NCBI GenBank assembly: GCA_937906765.1 | Contig: CALCUV010000076.1 | Span: 1 to 8,392, forward strand | Source of the DNA: an uncultured Prevotella sp. | GTDB lineage: Bacteria > Bacteroidota > Bacteroidia > Bacteroidales > Bacteroidaceae | Reading direction: 5' to 3' | DNA length: 8,392 nucleotides | Part shown: positions 1-6,719 of the stretch, in pieces | Numbering within the stretch: position 1 is the first letter of the stretch | Layout of the letters: each line of letters begins with the position of its first letter | Notes under the pieces: generated by a model | The model's input: only the letters and a program-made list of their open reading frames with translations | Database searches by the model: none | Told to the model about the DNA's origin: nothing | Position numbers and translations under genes: made by a program

Positions 1-59
1 ATAAAAATGAAAAAGTCAAGTCAAAAATGACGGTTTGGAAGAAAAAAATTGAAAAAATT

Positions 60-90
60 ATGAAAAAAGAGACAGTTATGCCTGTTTCTT
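60..90 (-). terminator. Intrinsic terminator of the ribF-CPBP transcript
   Basis: On the minus strand a stem of about 9 bp (arms 90-82 and 75-67, with one A-C mismatch) has a 6-nt loop and runs directly into six T residues (68-63), with more T-rich sequence beyond. The CPBP stop codon (78-76) lies in the loop, so the terminator overlaps the end of that gene. Read on the plus strand, the same stem has a G-U pair but a poorer T tail (TATTTT), so it mainly serves the minus strand. The call comes from the visible structure; no folding energy was computed. Confidence 0.6.
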
Positions 91-822
91 ATTTTCATGT
101 GGAATCAAGAGCAGTTGAAGAAGGTAAAAACTAAGGGTGCAGAGCAAAGCTCCCAGACCTATGGTCATCGGTGTGGAGAGATGATCTTGCCACTTTCCCA
201 TTTCAGGCACGTAAAGGTAAAGCAGGGCCATGGAGTTATTCACCACGTGGGCGGCAAAGCAGAGGCGGATGTCATCAGTCAAGAGATAGAGTCCGCCAAG
301 CAAGATTCCGAGCAAAAAGGCTGGCACGGCCTGCGCCCAGTTAAAGTGAATGATGCCAAAAGTTAGTGCGCTAACCAAAACGGCAATAATAGGATTGACG
401 TGATGATGGTGAACAAGTTGGCGCAAGATTCCCTCGCGGAAAACGAGTTCTTCGATGAGCGGTCCGATAACCGTTAGTAGCAAGACGCACAGCACGTTTG
501 TCTTCATCGAGTCAAACATCTGCACCTGCAATCCGCCAATGAGGTCAAAGGGTTTGAGCAAGAGTTCCACGCCTAAGCCCATGATTAACATGCAAATGAC
601 GGCGGGGATGACGCCTTTGAAACGCTGTGTCTTCCAACTCGGCATGCTGTTCTTGCGCACCAGTTTGAAGGTCACCAGAATGAAAAAGAGTATGAAATAA
701 CTCCCCAACATCATGTAGCCATACTCTGCAAAGTCAGCGCCATAGGGAACTGACAAGTAGAACATCGCACCAGCGAGCACTTGTGCGAAGAAGTAGGTGG
801 TGAAGAGGAGAATGATTTTCAT
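76..822 (-). CDS. CPBP-family intramembrane glutamic endopeptidase
   Basis: This is a 248-residue polytopic membrane protein with about seven or eight hydrophobic segments. All three motifs of the CPBP (CAAX protease and bacteriocin-processing, Abi/Rce1-like) family are present: EELVFRE at residues 124-130 (paired glutamates and R129), FGIIH at 155-159, and HVVNN at 192-196. In the characterised family member Rce1, the glutamates and histidines form the active site inside the membrane. The substrate cannot be told from sequence; members of this family process prenylated proteins, bacteriocins or signalling proteins, or have unknown targets. The ATG at 822 is followed at once by a hydrophobic segment, which fits a membrane N-terminus. 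The gene starts 18 nt after ribF ends, so it is probably cotranscribed with it, and a terminator overlaps its 3' end. I see no functional link to flavin synthesis. Confidence 0.88.
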   Translation of the reverse strand: MKIILLFTTYFFAQVLAGAMFYLSVPYGADFAEYGYMMLGSYFILFFILVTFKLVRKNSMPSWKTQRFKGVIPAVICMLIMGLGVELLLKPFDLIGGLQVQMFDSMKTNVLCVLLLTVIGPLIEELVFREGILRQLVHHHHVNPIIAVLVSALTFGIIHFNWAQAVPAFLLGILLGGLYLLTDDIRLCFAAHVVNNSMALLYLYVPEMGKWQDHLSTPMTIGLGALLCTLSFYLLQLLLIPHENKKQA

Positions 823-840
823 TGAATAAAGGGTTATGCG

Positions 841-1740
841 TTATGCTGTGGGATGAGGTGCGAAGAGGATGTGTCTTGCCGTTTCGCAATCGTCATGGAT
901 TTGGGCTTTCAAGGCGTCGAGCGAAGCGAAACATTGCTCTTCGCGCAAGTGACTCACGAAATGCAACGTGACAGAGGCGTCATAGATTTGAGCGTCAAAG
1001 TCAAAGATGTGCACTTCTATCGAAACGTCTTGCCCATTATTCAGTGTTGGGCGACTGCCAATATTTAAAACGCCCCCATGTCGCACTCCCTCAACCTCCG
1101 CCCAGACGGCGTAAACCCCACATGCGGGTATTAACTTAAAGGGTGCGTCAACGTAGAGATTGGCTGTGGGAAAACCCAACTTGCGTCCCACTTTGCGCCC
1201 TTCGATAACGGTGCCCGTAAGTGTGTAAGGGCGTCCCAAGCATTTTTGTGCCTCAGCAACGTTGCCGGAATGGAGCAATTTGCGCACCACTGTGCTACTC
1301 ACGTTATAAGTCTCCACCTGAATGCCCTCGCAAGGGATGACCTCAATGTCGAGTTCCGCACCGTAGCGCTTGTATTCCACAATGCCTTCCCCCTTAGTGC
1401 TTCCGAAGTGATGGTCATAACCTACGAGCAGCGTGTGTATGCCATAGCGCTCCTTAAGGTAAACTTCCATGAATTGACGTGCCGTTAAGGCGGCCATTTC
1501 TGTGGTGAAATCAAGGAAAACTACCTTGTCCACCCCCGCTTGTTTGATAAACGCTTCCTTCTCCGTATTGCTGGTGAGGAGGAGTGGGATGTAATCCTTC
1601 TGCAACACCATGCGCGGATGCTCAGCAAAGGTAATCACCATAGAGGGACAACCTCGTTGCTGCGCAAGAGTGACAAGGTTGCGCAGCAAATAGTGATGGC
1701 CCTGATGCACACCGTCAAAGAATCCAATGGTAGCAATCAT
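841..1740 (-). CDS. ribF: Bifunctional riboflavin kinase / FAD synthetase
   Basis: RibF phosphorylates riboflavin to FMN and then adenylates FMN to FAD, in the cytoplasm. From the ATG at 1740 the protein has 299 residues, close to the usual 300-315. The N-terminal adenylyltransferase domain shows GFFDGVHQGH (6-15), the HIGH-like nucleotide-binding loop, then GYDHHFG (107-113) and SSTVVR (148-153). The C-terminal riboflavin kinase domain shows GFPTAN (189-194), the Mg-ATP and flavin site, VLNIGSRPT (224-232), the expected catalytic glutamate E242 in IEVHIFDFD, and a final LREEQCFASLDALKAQI helix. An in-frame TTG at 1779 would add 13 residues (RFQITSSSFSSQ after the start). I prefer the ATG because TTG starts are uncommon in this phylum and because strand beta-1 begins right at the ATG, but many RibF proteins do have about 15 residues before this strand. 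It is followed 18 nt later by the CPBP gene. Confidence 0.93.
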   Translation of the reverse strand: MIATIGFFDGVHQGHHYLLRNLVTLAQQRGCPSMVITFAEHPRMVLQKDYIPLLLTSNTEKEAFIKQAGVDKVVFLDFTTEMAALTARQFMEVYLKERYGIHTLLVGYDHHFGSTKGEGIVEYKRYGAELDIEVIPCEGIQVETYNVSSTVVRKLLHSGNVAEAQKCLGRPYTLTGTVIEGRKVGRKLGFPTANLYVDAPFKLIPACGVYAVWAEVEGVRHGGVLNIGSRPTLNNGQDVSIEVHIFDFDAQIYDASVTLHFVSHLREEQCFASLDALKAQIHDDCETARHILFAPHPTA

Positions 1741-1780
1741 TTGAGAAGAGAATGAGGAGGAGGTAATTTGGAATCTCAAA

Positions 1781-1843
1781 TAGGGAAAATTAAGAGTAAC
1801 TTAGGGAAAACTAAGAGTAACTTAAGGCGCACTAAAAGAGACT
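1781..1843. repeat. Three tandem 21-bp repeats between HAD gene and ribF
   Basis: Units lie at 1781-1801, 1802-1822 and 1823-1843. The first two differ at one position only (TAGGGAAAAT versus TAGGGAAAAC, both followed by TAAGAGTAACT). The third begins TAAGGCGCAC and matches the second at about 14 of 21 positions. The block is in the 183-nt gap after the HAD stop (1924) and ends 40 nt before the preferred ribF start. Its sequence differs from the 8-bp arrays elsewhere in the window. Function is unknown; possibilities are a protein-binding site, a transcript spacer, or neutral slippage DNA. Confidence 0.8.
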
Positions 1844-1923
1844 TAATTTTGAGGGATTGTAAGAGGTTGATTTTTACGTGTGTTTGAAGTGTCGGGGATA
1901 GTGTTAAAATGCCGCTTGACTGA

Positions 1924-2553
1924 CTATCCGCACGCTTCATCCGAGAGAAGCGCTTCCGCCGTAGGCAACCATGCGCTATTCGCAGGGGCAAGCACGGCCT
2001 GGAGTCCGCATTTGCGCGCCGCTTCACAGTTGACCTCTGAATCATCAAAGAAGAGAATGTCATCGGGAGCGCATTCAATGCCTGCTACGACTTTTTCAAA
2101 AATCTCAGGTTCGGGCTTTTCCACCCCTAACTCACAACTGAGGAAAATCTTGTCGAAGAAGTCGCTCACCGTAAGACCTTTGTATCGGAAATAACCGTTT
2201 TCGGCCATGGCCCAATGCACAGGGTTGGTGTTGGAAAGCACATGGAGCGTGAATTTCTCCTTGAGGCGGAGCAACATTTCGAGGCGCTCTTCGGGCACAT
2301 CAAGAAGGTAGCGCTCCCATGCCCCGACGATTTGCGCGTCGGTCAGATTGGGGTTATTGCTCTTCTCACGGATGATGTCGCAAAACTCCTTTGTGGTAAT
2401 CACTCCGCGTTCGAAGTCGGAGAAGAACCCACCCTGTTGGAAGGTGCCGAGATAGGGCACGATGTCAAAACCGAGTTCGGCGAAAGCATTGATACAGCGT
2501 TGCTTGTTAAGGTCAACAAGCACGCCGCCAAAGTCGAAAAGTAGGTGTTGCAT
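1924..2553 (-). CDS. HAD-superfamily phosphatase, YihX-like (subfamily IA)
   Basis: This 209-residue cytoplasmic hydrolase has the HAD motifs in order: nucleophile D7 in LLFDFGGVLVD (motif I), S107 in VLSNTN (motif II), K146 in GVEKPEPEIF (motif III) and D170/D171 in FFDDSEVN (motif IV). The layout FERG near 47-50, SNTN, KPEPEIF and FFDD closely resembles E. coli YihX, which hydrolyses alpha-D-glucose 1-phosphate, and length agrees with that family (about 200). The usual second aspartate of motif I (nucleophile +2) is glycine here (G9); YihX also has glycine there, so this is a trait of the subgroup and not damage. The exact substrate is an inference. The gene stands alone, with a 153-nt repeat-filled gap upstream and a 183-nt gap downstream, so it may be its own transcription unit. 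Confidence 0.87.
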   Translation of the reverse strand: MQHLLFDFGGVLVDLNKQRCINAFAELGFDIVPYLGTFQQGGFFSDFERGVITTKEFCDIIREKSNNPNLTDAQIVGAWERYLLDVPEERLEMLLRLKEKFTLHVLSNTNPVHWAMAENGYFRYKGLTVSDFFDKIFLSCELGVEKPEPEIFEKVVAGIECAPDDILFFDDSEVNCEAARKCGLQAVLAPANSAWLPTAEALLSDEACG

Positions 2554-2560
2554 GGCGTGT

Positions 2561-2702
2561 TAAGGTTATAAGGTTATGAGGTTTTAAGGTTTTAAGGGAC
2601 TGTCCAGTCTGCAATTCTGTAGTTGCAAGGTTTTAAGGGAAAATTCCAGTCTGCATAGCCTTAAAGCCTTAAAGCGAAGCGACCTTATAACCTCAAAACC
2701 TC
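2561..2702. repeat. 8-bp tandem repeat array with inverted arms, fills the U32-HAD gap
   Basis: The plus strand carries four and a half octamers from 2562 to 2598: AAGGTTAT, AAGGTTAT, GAGGTTTT, AAGGTTTT, AAGGG. From 2659 to 2702 the complement type appears in the same 8-bp phase: CCTTAAAG, CCTTAAAG, CGAAGCGA, CCTTATAA, CCTCAAAA, CCTC. Arms 2560-2573 and 2683-2696 form a 13/14 inverted repeat, and the odd position becomes a G-U pair in the minus-strand transcript, giving a possible 14-bp helix. The block starts 8 nt from the HAD start codon and ends 5 nt from the U32 stop codon, so it occupies nearly the whole 153-nt gap. It could act as a terminator, attenuator or RNA-processing site; that is inference. 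Confidence 0.85.
2586..2655. repeat. Composite direct repeat, 41-42 bp period, within the octamer array
   Basis: AAGGTTTTAAGGGA occurs at 2586-2599 and 2627-2640, and TCCAGTCTGCA at 2603-2613 and 2645-2655. All bases match within each half; the spacer between halves is 3 nt in the first copy and 4 nt in the second. A small hairpin (TGCAA at 2610-2614 with TTGCA at 2623-2627) lies between the copies. This looks like duplication of part of the array and suggests the block is changing by slippage or recombination. Confidence 0.8.
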
Positions 2703-2706
2703 ACAT

Positions 2707-3942
2707 TTATTCATTCGGAACAATCTTATAAAGTTTATCAGATGGGCGTACCTTTTCAGGAACCTTGATGGCGATGTACTCGCCCTTCTTAGCGCTCTGA
2801 ACAGGTCCGTTGGTGTGGATTTCTTCTGCCGTGACGAAGATAATGCCTGTGGTGGGGCCCGTAATGAGTAACTTATCGCCCACATTCAGTTCGCCCGCCT
2901 CAATCAAGAATTCCGCTACGCCGAGTTTAGAAAAGTATTTGATGTTCTTACCAATATACGTTTTCTTTTCCGTAGCATTAGAACCGTACTTCTTACTCCA
3001 TTCGCCAAGGCGCTGTCCCTGATAATAACCATCCCAAAAACCTCGGTTGAAGACAGTAGTGAGTTCGGCATCCCATTCCGCAATGCGCTCCTCGGTGTAA
3101 GTGCCATCGAGCACCGCCTGAATGGCTTCCTTGTAACACTTCACCACCTTGTAAACATATTCTGCGCTACGCGCGCGACCTTCTATCTTGAAGACACGCA
3201 CACCTGCCTTCATCATTTTATCAATAAAGCCTACGGTCTTCAAGTCCTTAGGACTCATGATGTACTTATTATCTACGGCGAGTTCAACTCCCGTCTCGCG
3301 GTCGGTAACGATATAACCGCGACGACACACTTGCATACATTCGCCACGATTTGCCGAACGGCCAAGATTGTCGAGCGAAAGGTAGCACTTACCACTCACC
3401 GCCATACACAAAGCTCCGTGGCAGAACATTTCAATTCGGATGCGCTCGCCACGAGGTCCGCGAATGTCCTGACGCTCTATCTCATCGTAGATTTCACGAA
3501 CCTGATTCATGTTCAGTTCTCTCGCCAAAACGACCACGTCTGCGTAGCGGGCATAGAACTTCAAGGCTTCGATGTTCGAGATATTGAGTTGCGTAGAAAG
3601 GTGAATCTCCTGACCAATTTCATGACAATAGGTAAGCACGGCTACGTCACTTGCAATGACGGCAGAGATACCCGCTTCTTTTGCGGCATCACAAATCTTG
3701 CGCATCATGGGGAGGTCTTCGCCGTAGATAATGGTATTTACGGTGAGGTAAGACTTTACCCCGCGCTCGTTGCAGAGTTCCGCAATTTCGCGCAAGTCGG
3801 CAATGGTGAACTTTGTGGCAGAGTGCGCACGCATGTTCAGACTCTCGATGCCGAAGTATATAGAGTCGGCACCAGCTTTGAGAGCCGCGTGAAGGGATTC
3901 GCGCGAACCGACGGGCGCCATTATTTCATAGTTGCTAATCAT
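2707..3942 (-). CDS. U32-family protein, probable prephenate-dependent tRNA hydroxylase TrhP type
   Basis: The 411-residue protein carries the complete peptidase U32 signature at 171-189 (E171, F173, C174, G176, A177, C179, G184, C186, S189), followed by NRGECMQVCRRGY with C202 and C206. C179, C186, C202 and C206 are the likely four conserved cysteines of this family, thought to hold an iron-sulfur cluster. KIEGRARSAEYV (252-263) is another family block. The last 80 residues (with GPTTG at 362-366) form the small beta-rich C-terminal domain found in YegQ/TrhP and B. subtilis YrrO. Those proteins make 5-hydroxyuridine at tRNA position 34; protease activity has been claimed for some U32 members, but I consider RNA modification more likely. 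Length is near that of TrhP (about 450) and far below RlhA (about 650). The start ATG (3942) lies 51 nt downstream of argB, in a repeat-filled gap. Confidence 0.85.
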   Translation of the reverse strand: MISNYEIMAPVGSRESLHAALKAGADSIYFGIESLNMRAHSATKFTIADLREIAELCNERGVKSYLTVNTIIYGEDLPMMRKICDAAKEAGISAVIASDVAVLTYCHEIGQEIHLSTQLNISNIEALKFYARYADVVVLARELNMNQVREIYDEIERQDIRGPRGERIRIEMFCHGALCMAVSGKCYLSLDNLGRSANRGECMQVCRRGYIVTDRETGVELAVDNKYIMSPKDLKTVGFIDKMMKAGVRVFKIEGRARSAEYVYKVVKCYKEAIQAVLDGTYTEERIAEWDAELTTVFNRGFWDGYYQGQRLGEWSKKYGSNATEKKTYIGKNIKYFSKLGVAEFLIEAGELNVGDKLLITGPTTGIIFVTAEEIHTNGPVQSAKKGEYIAIKVPEKVRPSDKLYKIVPNE

Positions 3943-3990
3943 AGGAGGTTATTAGGGGGAAGGTTTTGAGGTCTTGAGGTGATGAGGGGT
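3943..3990. repeat. 8-bp tandem repeat array in the argB-U32 gap
   Basis: GAGGT-type cores recur exactly every 8 bp: AAGGT at 3960, GAGGT at 3968, GAGGT at 3976 and GAGGG at 3984, with a weaker AGGAGGTT and ATTAGGGG (3943-3958) before them. Only one orientation is present. On the coding strand these read as CCTC-type repeats running up to the U32 start codon. The block fills the 51-nt gap from the U32 start to the argB stop. The CCTCCT next to the U32 start codon is complementary to a Shine-Dalgarno sequence, so this start is not ribosome-binding-site driven in the usual way. Confidence 0.75.
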
Positions 3991-3993
3991 TGT

Positions 3994-4764
3994 TTATTTA
4001 ATGGTTGTGCCACCGTCTTTACCAATAGCGTCAGCCTTTGTAATGACAACCTCTTTGACCCCAGCATTTACCGCTTGAAGGGCATTTTCAATCTTGGGAA
4101 TCATGCCGCCTGAGATAGTGCCATCAGCAACAAGCGCTTGAAACGATTCGGCATTGATTGTGGGAATCACAGAACTTTCATCCTCGGGATTGCGCATCAC
4201 TCCGGGGAACTCAAAGCAATAGACGAGGGTGGTGTCAAAGTGTTGCGCGCAGGCCTTTGCCGTTTCACCCGCAATGGTGTCGGCATTCGTGTTGAGCAAG
4301 TTACCTTCGCCATCGTGCGTAAGAGGTGCCATAACGGGCGTTACTCCCGAACGAATCAAAGAGGCTAAGCGAGCGCCGTCGGCCTCTTTAACATCGCCCA
4401 CAAAACCATAATCTACGTCCTTTACGGGGCGCTTTTGCGAGCGAATCACATTCATGTCGGCGCCGGTAAGTCCGAGGGCATTCACGCCATGTGCTTGAAG
4501 ACCAGCGACAATACGCTTGTTTACCAATCCTCCATACACCATTGTGACCACTTCAAGCATCGCCTGATCCGTAATACGGCGACCGTTGACCATCGTAGTC
4601 TCAATGCCCAAACGTCCTGCAATGTCTGTGGCTGTTCTTCCTCCGCCGTGAACTAAGAGTTTATACCCCTTAATTGCAGAAAAGTCTTTAAGCAGTAAAG
4701 CAAGACTGTCGCTATTTTCGACAATCTTGCCACCTACTTTTATGATAGTTAATTTCTCCTTCAT
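3994..4764 (-). CDS. argB: Acetylglutamate kinase (acyl group could be succinyl)
   Basis: ArgB phosphorylates N-acetyl-L-glutamate with ATP, the second step of arginine synthesis. The 256-residue protein is the length of the E. coli enzyme (258) and shows the amino-acid kinase fold: KVGGK (9-13, ATP phosphate-binding lysine), HGGGR (39-43), NGRRITD (60-66, substrate arginine), ALGLTGAD (96-103), NTNADTIAGETA (158-169) and GMIPK (220-224). No long N-terminal helix of the kind linked to arginine-sensitive hexameric kinases is present, so strong arginine feedback through that helix is unlikely. Some Bacteroidetes make arginine through N-succinyl intermediates, and this enzyme may act on succinylglutamate; sequence alone does not decide it. 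It starts 2 nt after the speA stop codon, which indicates one transcript and probable translational coupling. Confidence 0.94.
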   Translation of the reverse strand: MKEKLTIIKVGGKIVENSDSLALLLKDFSAIKGYKLLVHGGGRTATDIAGRLGIETTMVNGRRITDQAMLEVVTMVYGGLVNKRIVAGLQAHGVNALGLTGADMNVIRSQKRPVKDVDYGFVGDVKEADGARLASLIRSGVTPVMAPLTHDGEGNLLNTNADTIAGETAKACAQHFDTTLVYCFEFPGVMRNPEDESSVIPTINAESFQALVADGTISGGMIPKIENALQAVNAGVKEVVITKADAIGKDGGTTIK

Positions 4765-4766
4765 GC

Positions 4767-6659
4767 TTATTCAAGATACGTATAACCGTAGAGGCCGGCA
4801 CGGTAATTGGAAATAAATTCCTTACCTTCCGCCTCGGTGATTTTACCTTCCTTAATGGCTTTGCTCACCCAGATTTCAAGACGACGCACTAACTTCTTGG
4901 GGTCATACTGTACGTATTCCAAGACATCAGCTACCGTTTCTCCGTCAATAGTTCGCTCAATGACATAACCATCTTTATCAACTGAAAGGTGGACAGCGTT
5001 AGTGTCGCCAAAGAGATTGTGCATGTTGCCCAAGATTTCCTGATACGCACCCACGAGGAACACACCAATATAATAATGTTCGCCATTCTTCATCGGGTGA
5101 AGGGGAATGTAGTTCGTCTGTTGGTTATGATTTACGTAGGCACAGATTTTCCCGTCGGAGTCACAGGTAATGTCTTGAATCGTAGCGCTACGTGTTGGGC
5201 GCTCATTCAGACGTGCAATCGGCATAATGGGGAAGAGTTGGTCGATACCCCAAGAGTCGGGCATGGATTGGAAGAGCGAGAAGTTGCAGAAGTATTTGTC
5301 TGACATCTCCTTGTCCAACTTGCGCAATTCTTCGGGAGCGTGTTTCTGGTGATGCACTAATTCCGCCACTTCTCTTGAAATTGCCCAATACAGACTCTCA
5401 ATCTGTGCGCGCGTTTTGAGATCGATGATGCCGTGTCTGAATAAGTCGAGCGCTTCTTCGCGAATGTCTTCCGCGTCATGCCAATCTTCGAGCATCGAAC
5501 GCGAAGAAAGTTTGTCCCATATCTCAGTGAGGTCGTGCACTAACTTATGGTCGTTCTCGCCAGGCTGAAAGTCTTCAGGCATTTGGGGAACGCTTACGCT
5601 TTCTAAGGTATCAATGATGAGCACAGAGTGATGTGCGGTCAACGAACGTCCACCTTCTGTAATAATATTGGGATGGGGGATGTTGTTTTTGTTTGCTGCT
5701 TCCACAAAAGTGTAAACGCAGTCGTTAACATACTCTTGGATGGAGTAGTTAACGGAACTTTCAGAGTTGCTGGAGCGAGTGCCGTCGTAATCAACCCCAA
5801 GGCCGCCACCGCAGTCCACAAACTTTACGTTGAAACCCATAGCGTTGAGCTGCACATAGAATTGTGCGGCTTCGCGAAGGGCTGTTGAGATGCGGCGAAT
5901 CTTAGTGATTTGCGAACCAATGTGGAAGTGCATCAACTGAAGGCATTCTCGCATGCCCATTTTATCGAGCATTTCGAGGGCTTGGAGTAATTCGGAAGAG
6001 TTAAGCCCAAACTTTGAGGCGTCGCCGCCACTTTCTTGCCACTTACCCGAACCATTGGACGCCAATTTGATACGTACGCCGAGATTAGGACGAACCCCTA
6101 ATTTTTCTGCGGTTTCTGCGATAATCTTTAACTCAGGGAGTTTTTCGATAACGAGGAACACGCGCTTGCCCATCTTTTGTGCGAGCAACGCCATCTCAAT
6201 AAAGTTCTGGTCTTTGTGACCATTACAAATAATGAGAGAGTCAGAATCCATGTTTGTTGCCAATACGGCATGGAGTTCTGGCTTAGAACCGGCTTCAAGT
6301 CCGAGGTTGTATTTCTTACCATGGGAAATAATTTCCTCAACTACCGGACGCATCTGATTCACCTTAATAGGGAAGATGATAAAATGGTCACCCTGGAAAT
6401 TATATTCCTTACCAGCCTTTACAAAGCACTCATTGGTCTTCTCGATTCGATTATCAAGAATGTCAGGGAAGCGAAGCAGAACGGGCGCTTGAATGTGTCG
6501 CGTTGCCAATTCGTCAATCACTTCCTTAAGGTCTATTTGTACACCATCCTTACGGGGAACTACGTAAACATTTCCCTTATCGTTGATGCCAAAATAGTTA
6601 ACGCCCCATCCTTTGATGTTATAGAGCTCTTCAGAATCTTCAATTCGCCATTTGCGCAT
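4767..6659 (-). CDS. speA: Biosynthetic arginine decarboxylase (PLP-dependent)
   Basis: SpeA converts arginine to agmatine, the first step of one route to putrescine and longer polyamines. The 630 residues match the long biosynthetic fold-III (alanine racemase-like) enzyme (E. coli about 658). Visible landmarks are FPIKVNQ with the PLP-binding lysine K99, HFHIGSQ (244-250), the glycine-rich phosphate loop GGGLGVDYDG (284-293), EGGRSLTAHH (335-344) and the second active-site motif ITCDSDGK with C499. A helical insert (about 365-460) and C-terminal helices typical of SpeA are complete. The ATG at 6659 gives the expected MRKW-IEDS-LYNI-GWG start. The gene is preceded by a 136-nt gap containing an octamer repeat block, and argB follows after 2 nt, so arginine synthesis and use are tied together. 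E. coli SpeA is periplasm-associated in some reports; I see no signal peptide here. Confidence 0.96.
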   Translation of the reverse strand: MRKWRIEDSEELYNIKGWGVNYFGINDKGNVYVVPRKDGVQIDLKEVIDELATRHIQAPVLLRFPDILDNRIEKTNECFVKAGKEYNFQGDHFIIFPIKVNQMRPVVEEIISHGKKYNLGLEAGSKPELHAVLATNMDSDSLIICNGHKDQNFIEMALLAQKMGKRVFLVIEKLPELKIIAETAEKLGVRPNLGVRIKLASNGSGKWQESGGDASKFGLNSSELLQALEMLDKMGMRECLQLMHFHIGSQITKIRRISTALREAAQFYVQLNAMGFNVKFVDCGGGLGVDYDGTRSSNSESSVNYSIQEYVNDCVYTFVEAANKNNIPHPNIITEGGRSLTAHHSVLIIDTLESVSVPQMPEDFQPGENDHKLVHDLTEIWDKLSSRSMLEDWHDAEDIREEALDLFRHGIIDLKTRAQIESLYWAISREVAELVHHQKHAPEELRKLDKEMSDKYFCNFSLFQSMPDSWGIDQLFPIMPIARLNERPTRSATIQDITCDSDGKICAYVNHNQQTNYIPLHPMKNGEHYYIGVFLVGAYQEILGNMHNLFGDTNAVHLSVDKDGYVIERTIDGETVADVLEYVQYDPKKLVRRLEIWVSKAIKEGKITEAEGKEFISNYRAGLYGYTYLE

Positions 6660-6719
6660 AATGATTGAGATTTTAGAGGGGTGGAGTGGAAATTTGTGGG
6701 TTGAGGATTTTTTTAGTTT

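Noticed and set aside
1741..1923. FMN riboswitch before ribF
   Set aside because: None of the conserved RFN-element blocks is visible, and the gap is mostly explained by the 21-bp repeats.
1776..2078. 100-codon minus-strand frame with a repetitive hydrophobic LLLVFPK-like C-terminus
   Set aside because: Most of it overlaps the HAD gene out of frame, and the repetitive end is just the translation of the 21-bp repeats, whose 21-base length keeps frame.
2561..2702. CRISPR array or insertion-sequence remnant
   Set aside because: The repeats are 8 bp and contiguous with no spacers, and there is no transposase fragment or target-site duplication around the block.
3331..3969. 212-codon open frame on the plus strand
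   Set aside because: It is fully antisense to the U32 gene apart from its end, has no recognisable domain, and its length is explained by the codon use of the strongly supported gene opposite.
6177..6668. 163-codon plus-strand open frame opposite the start of speA
   Set aside because: Antisense to conserved speA sequence, with no family resemblance.
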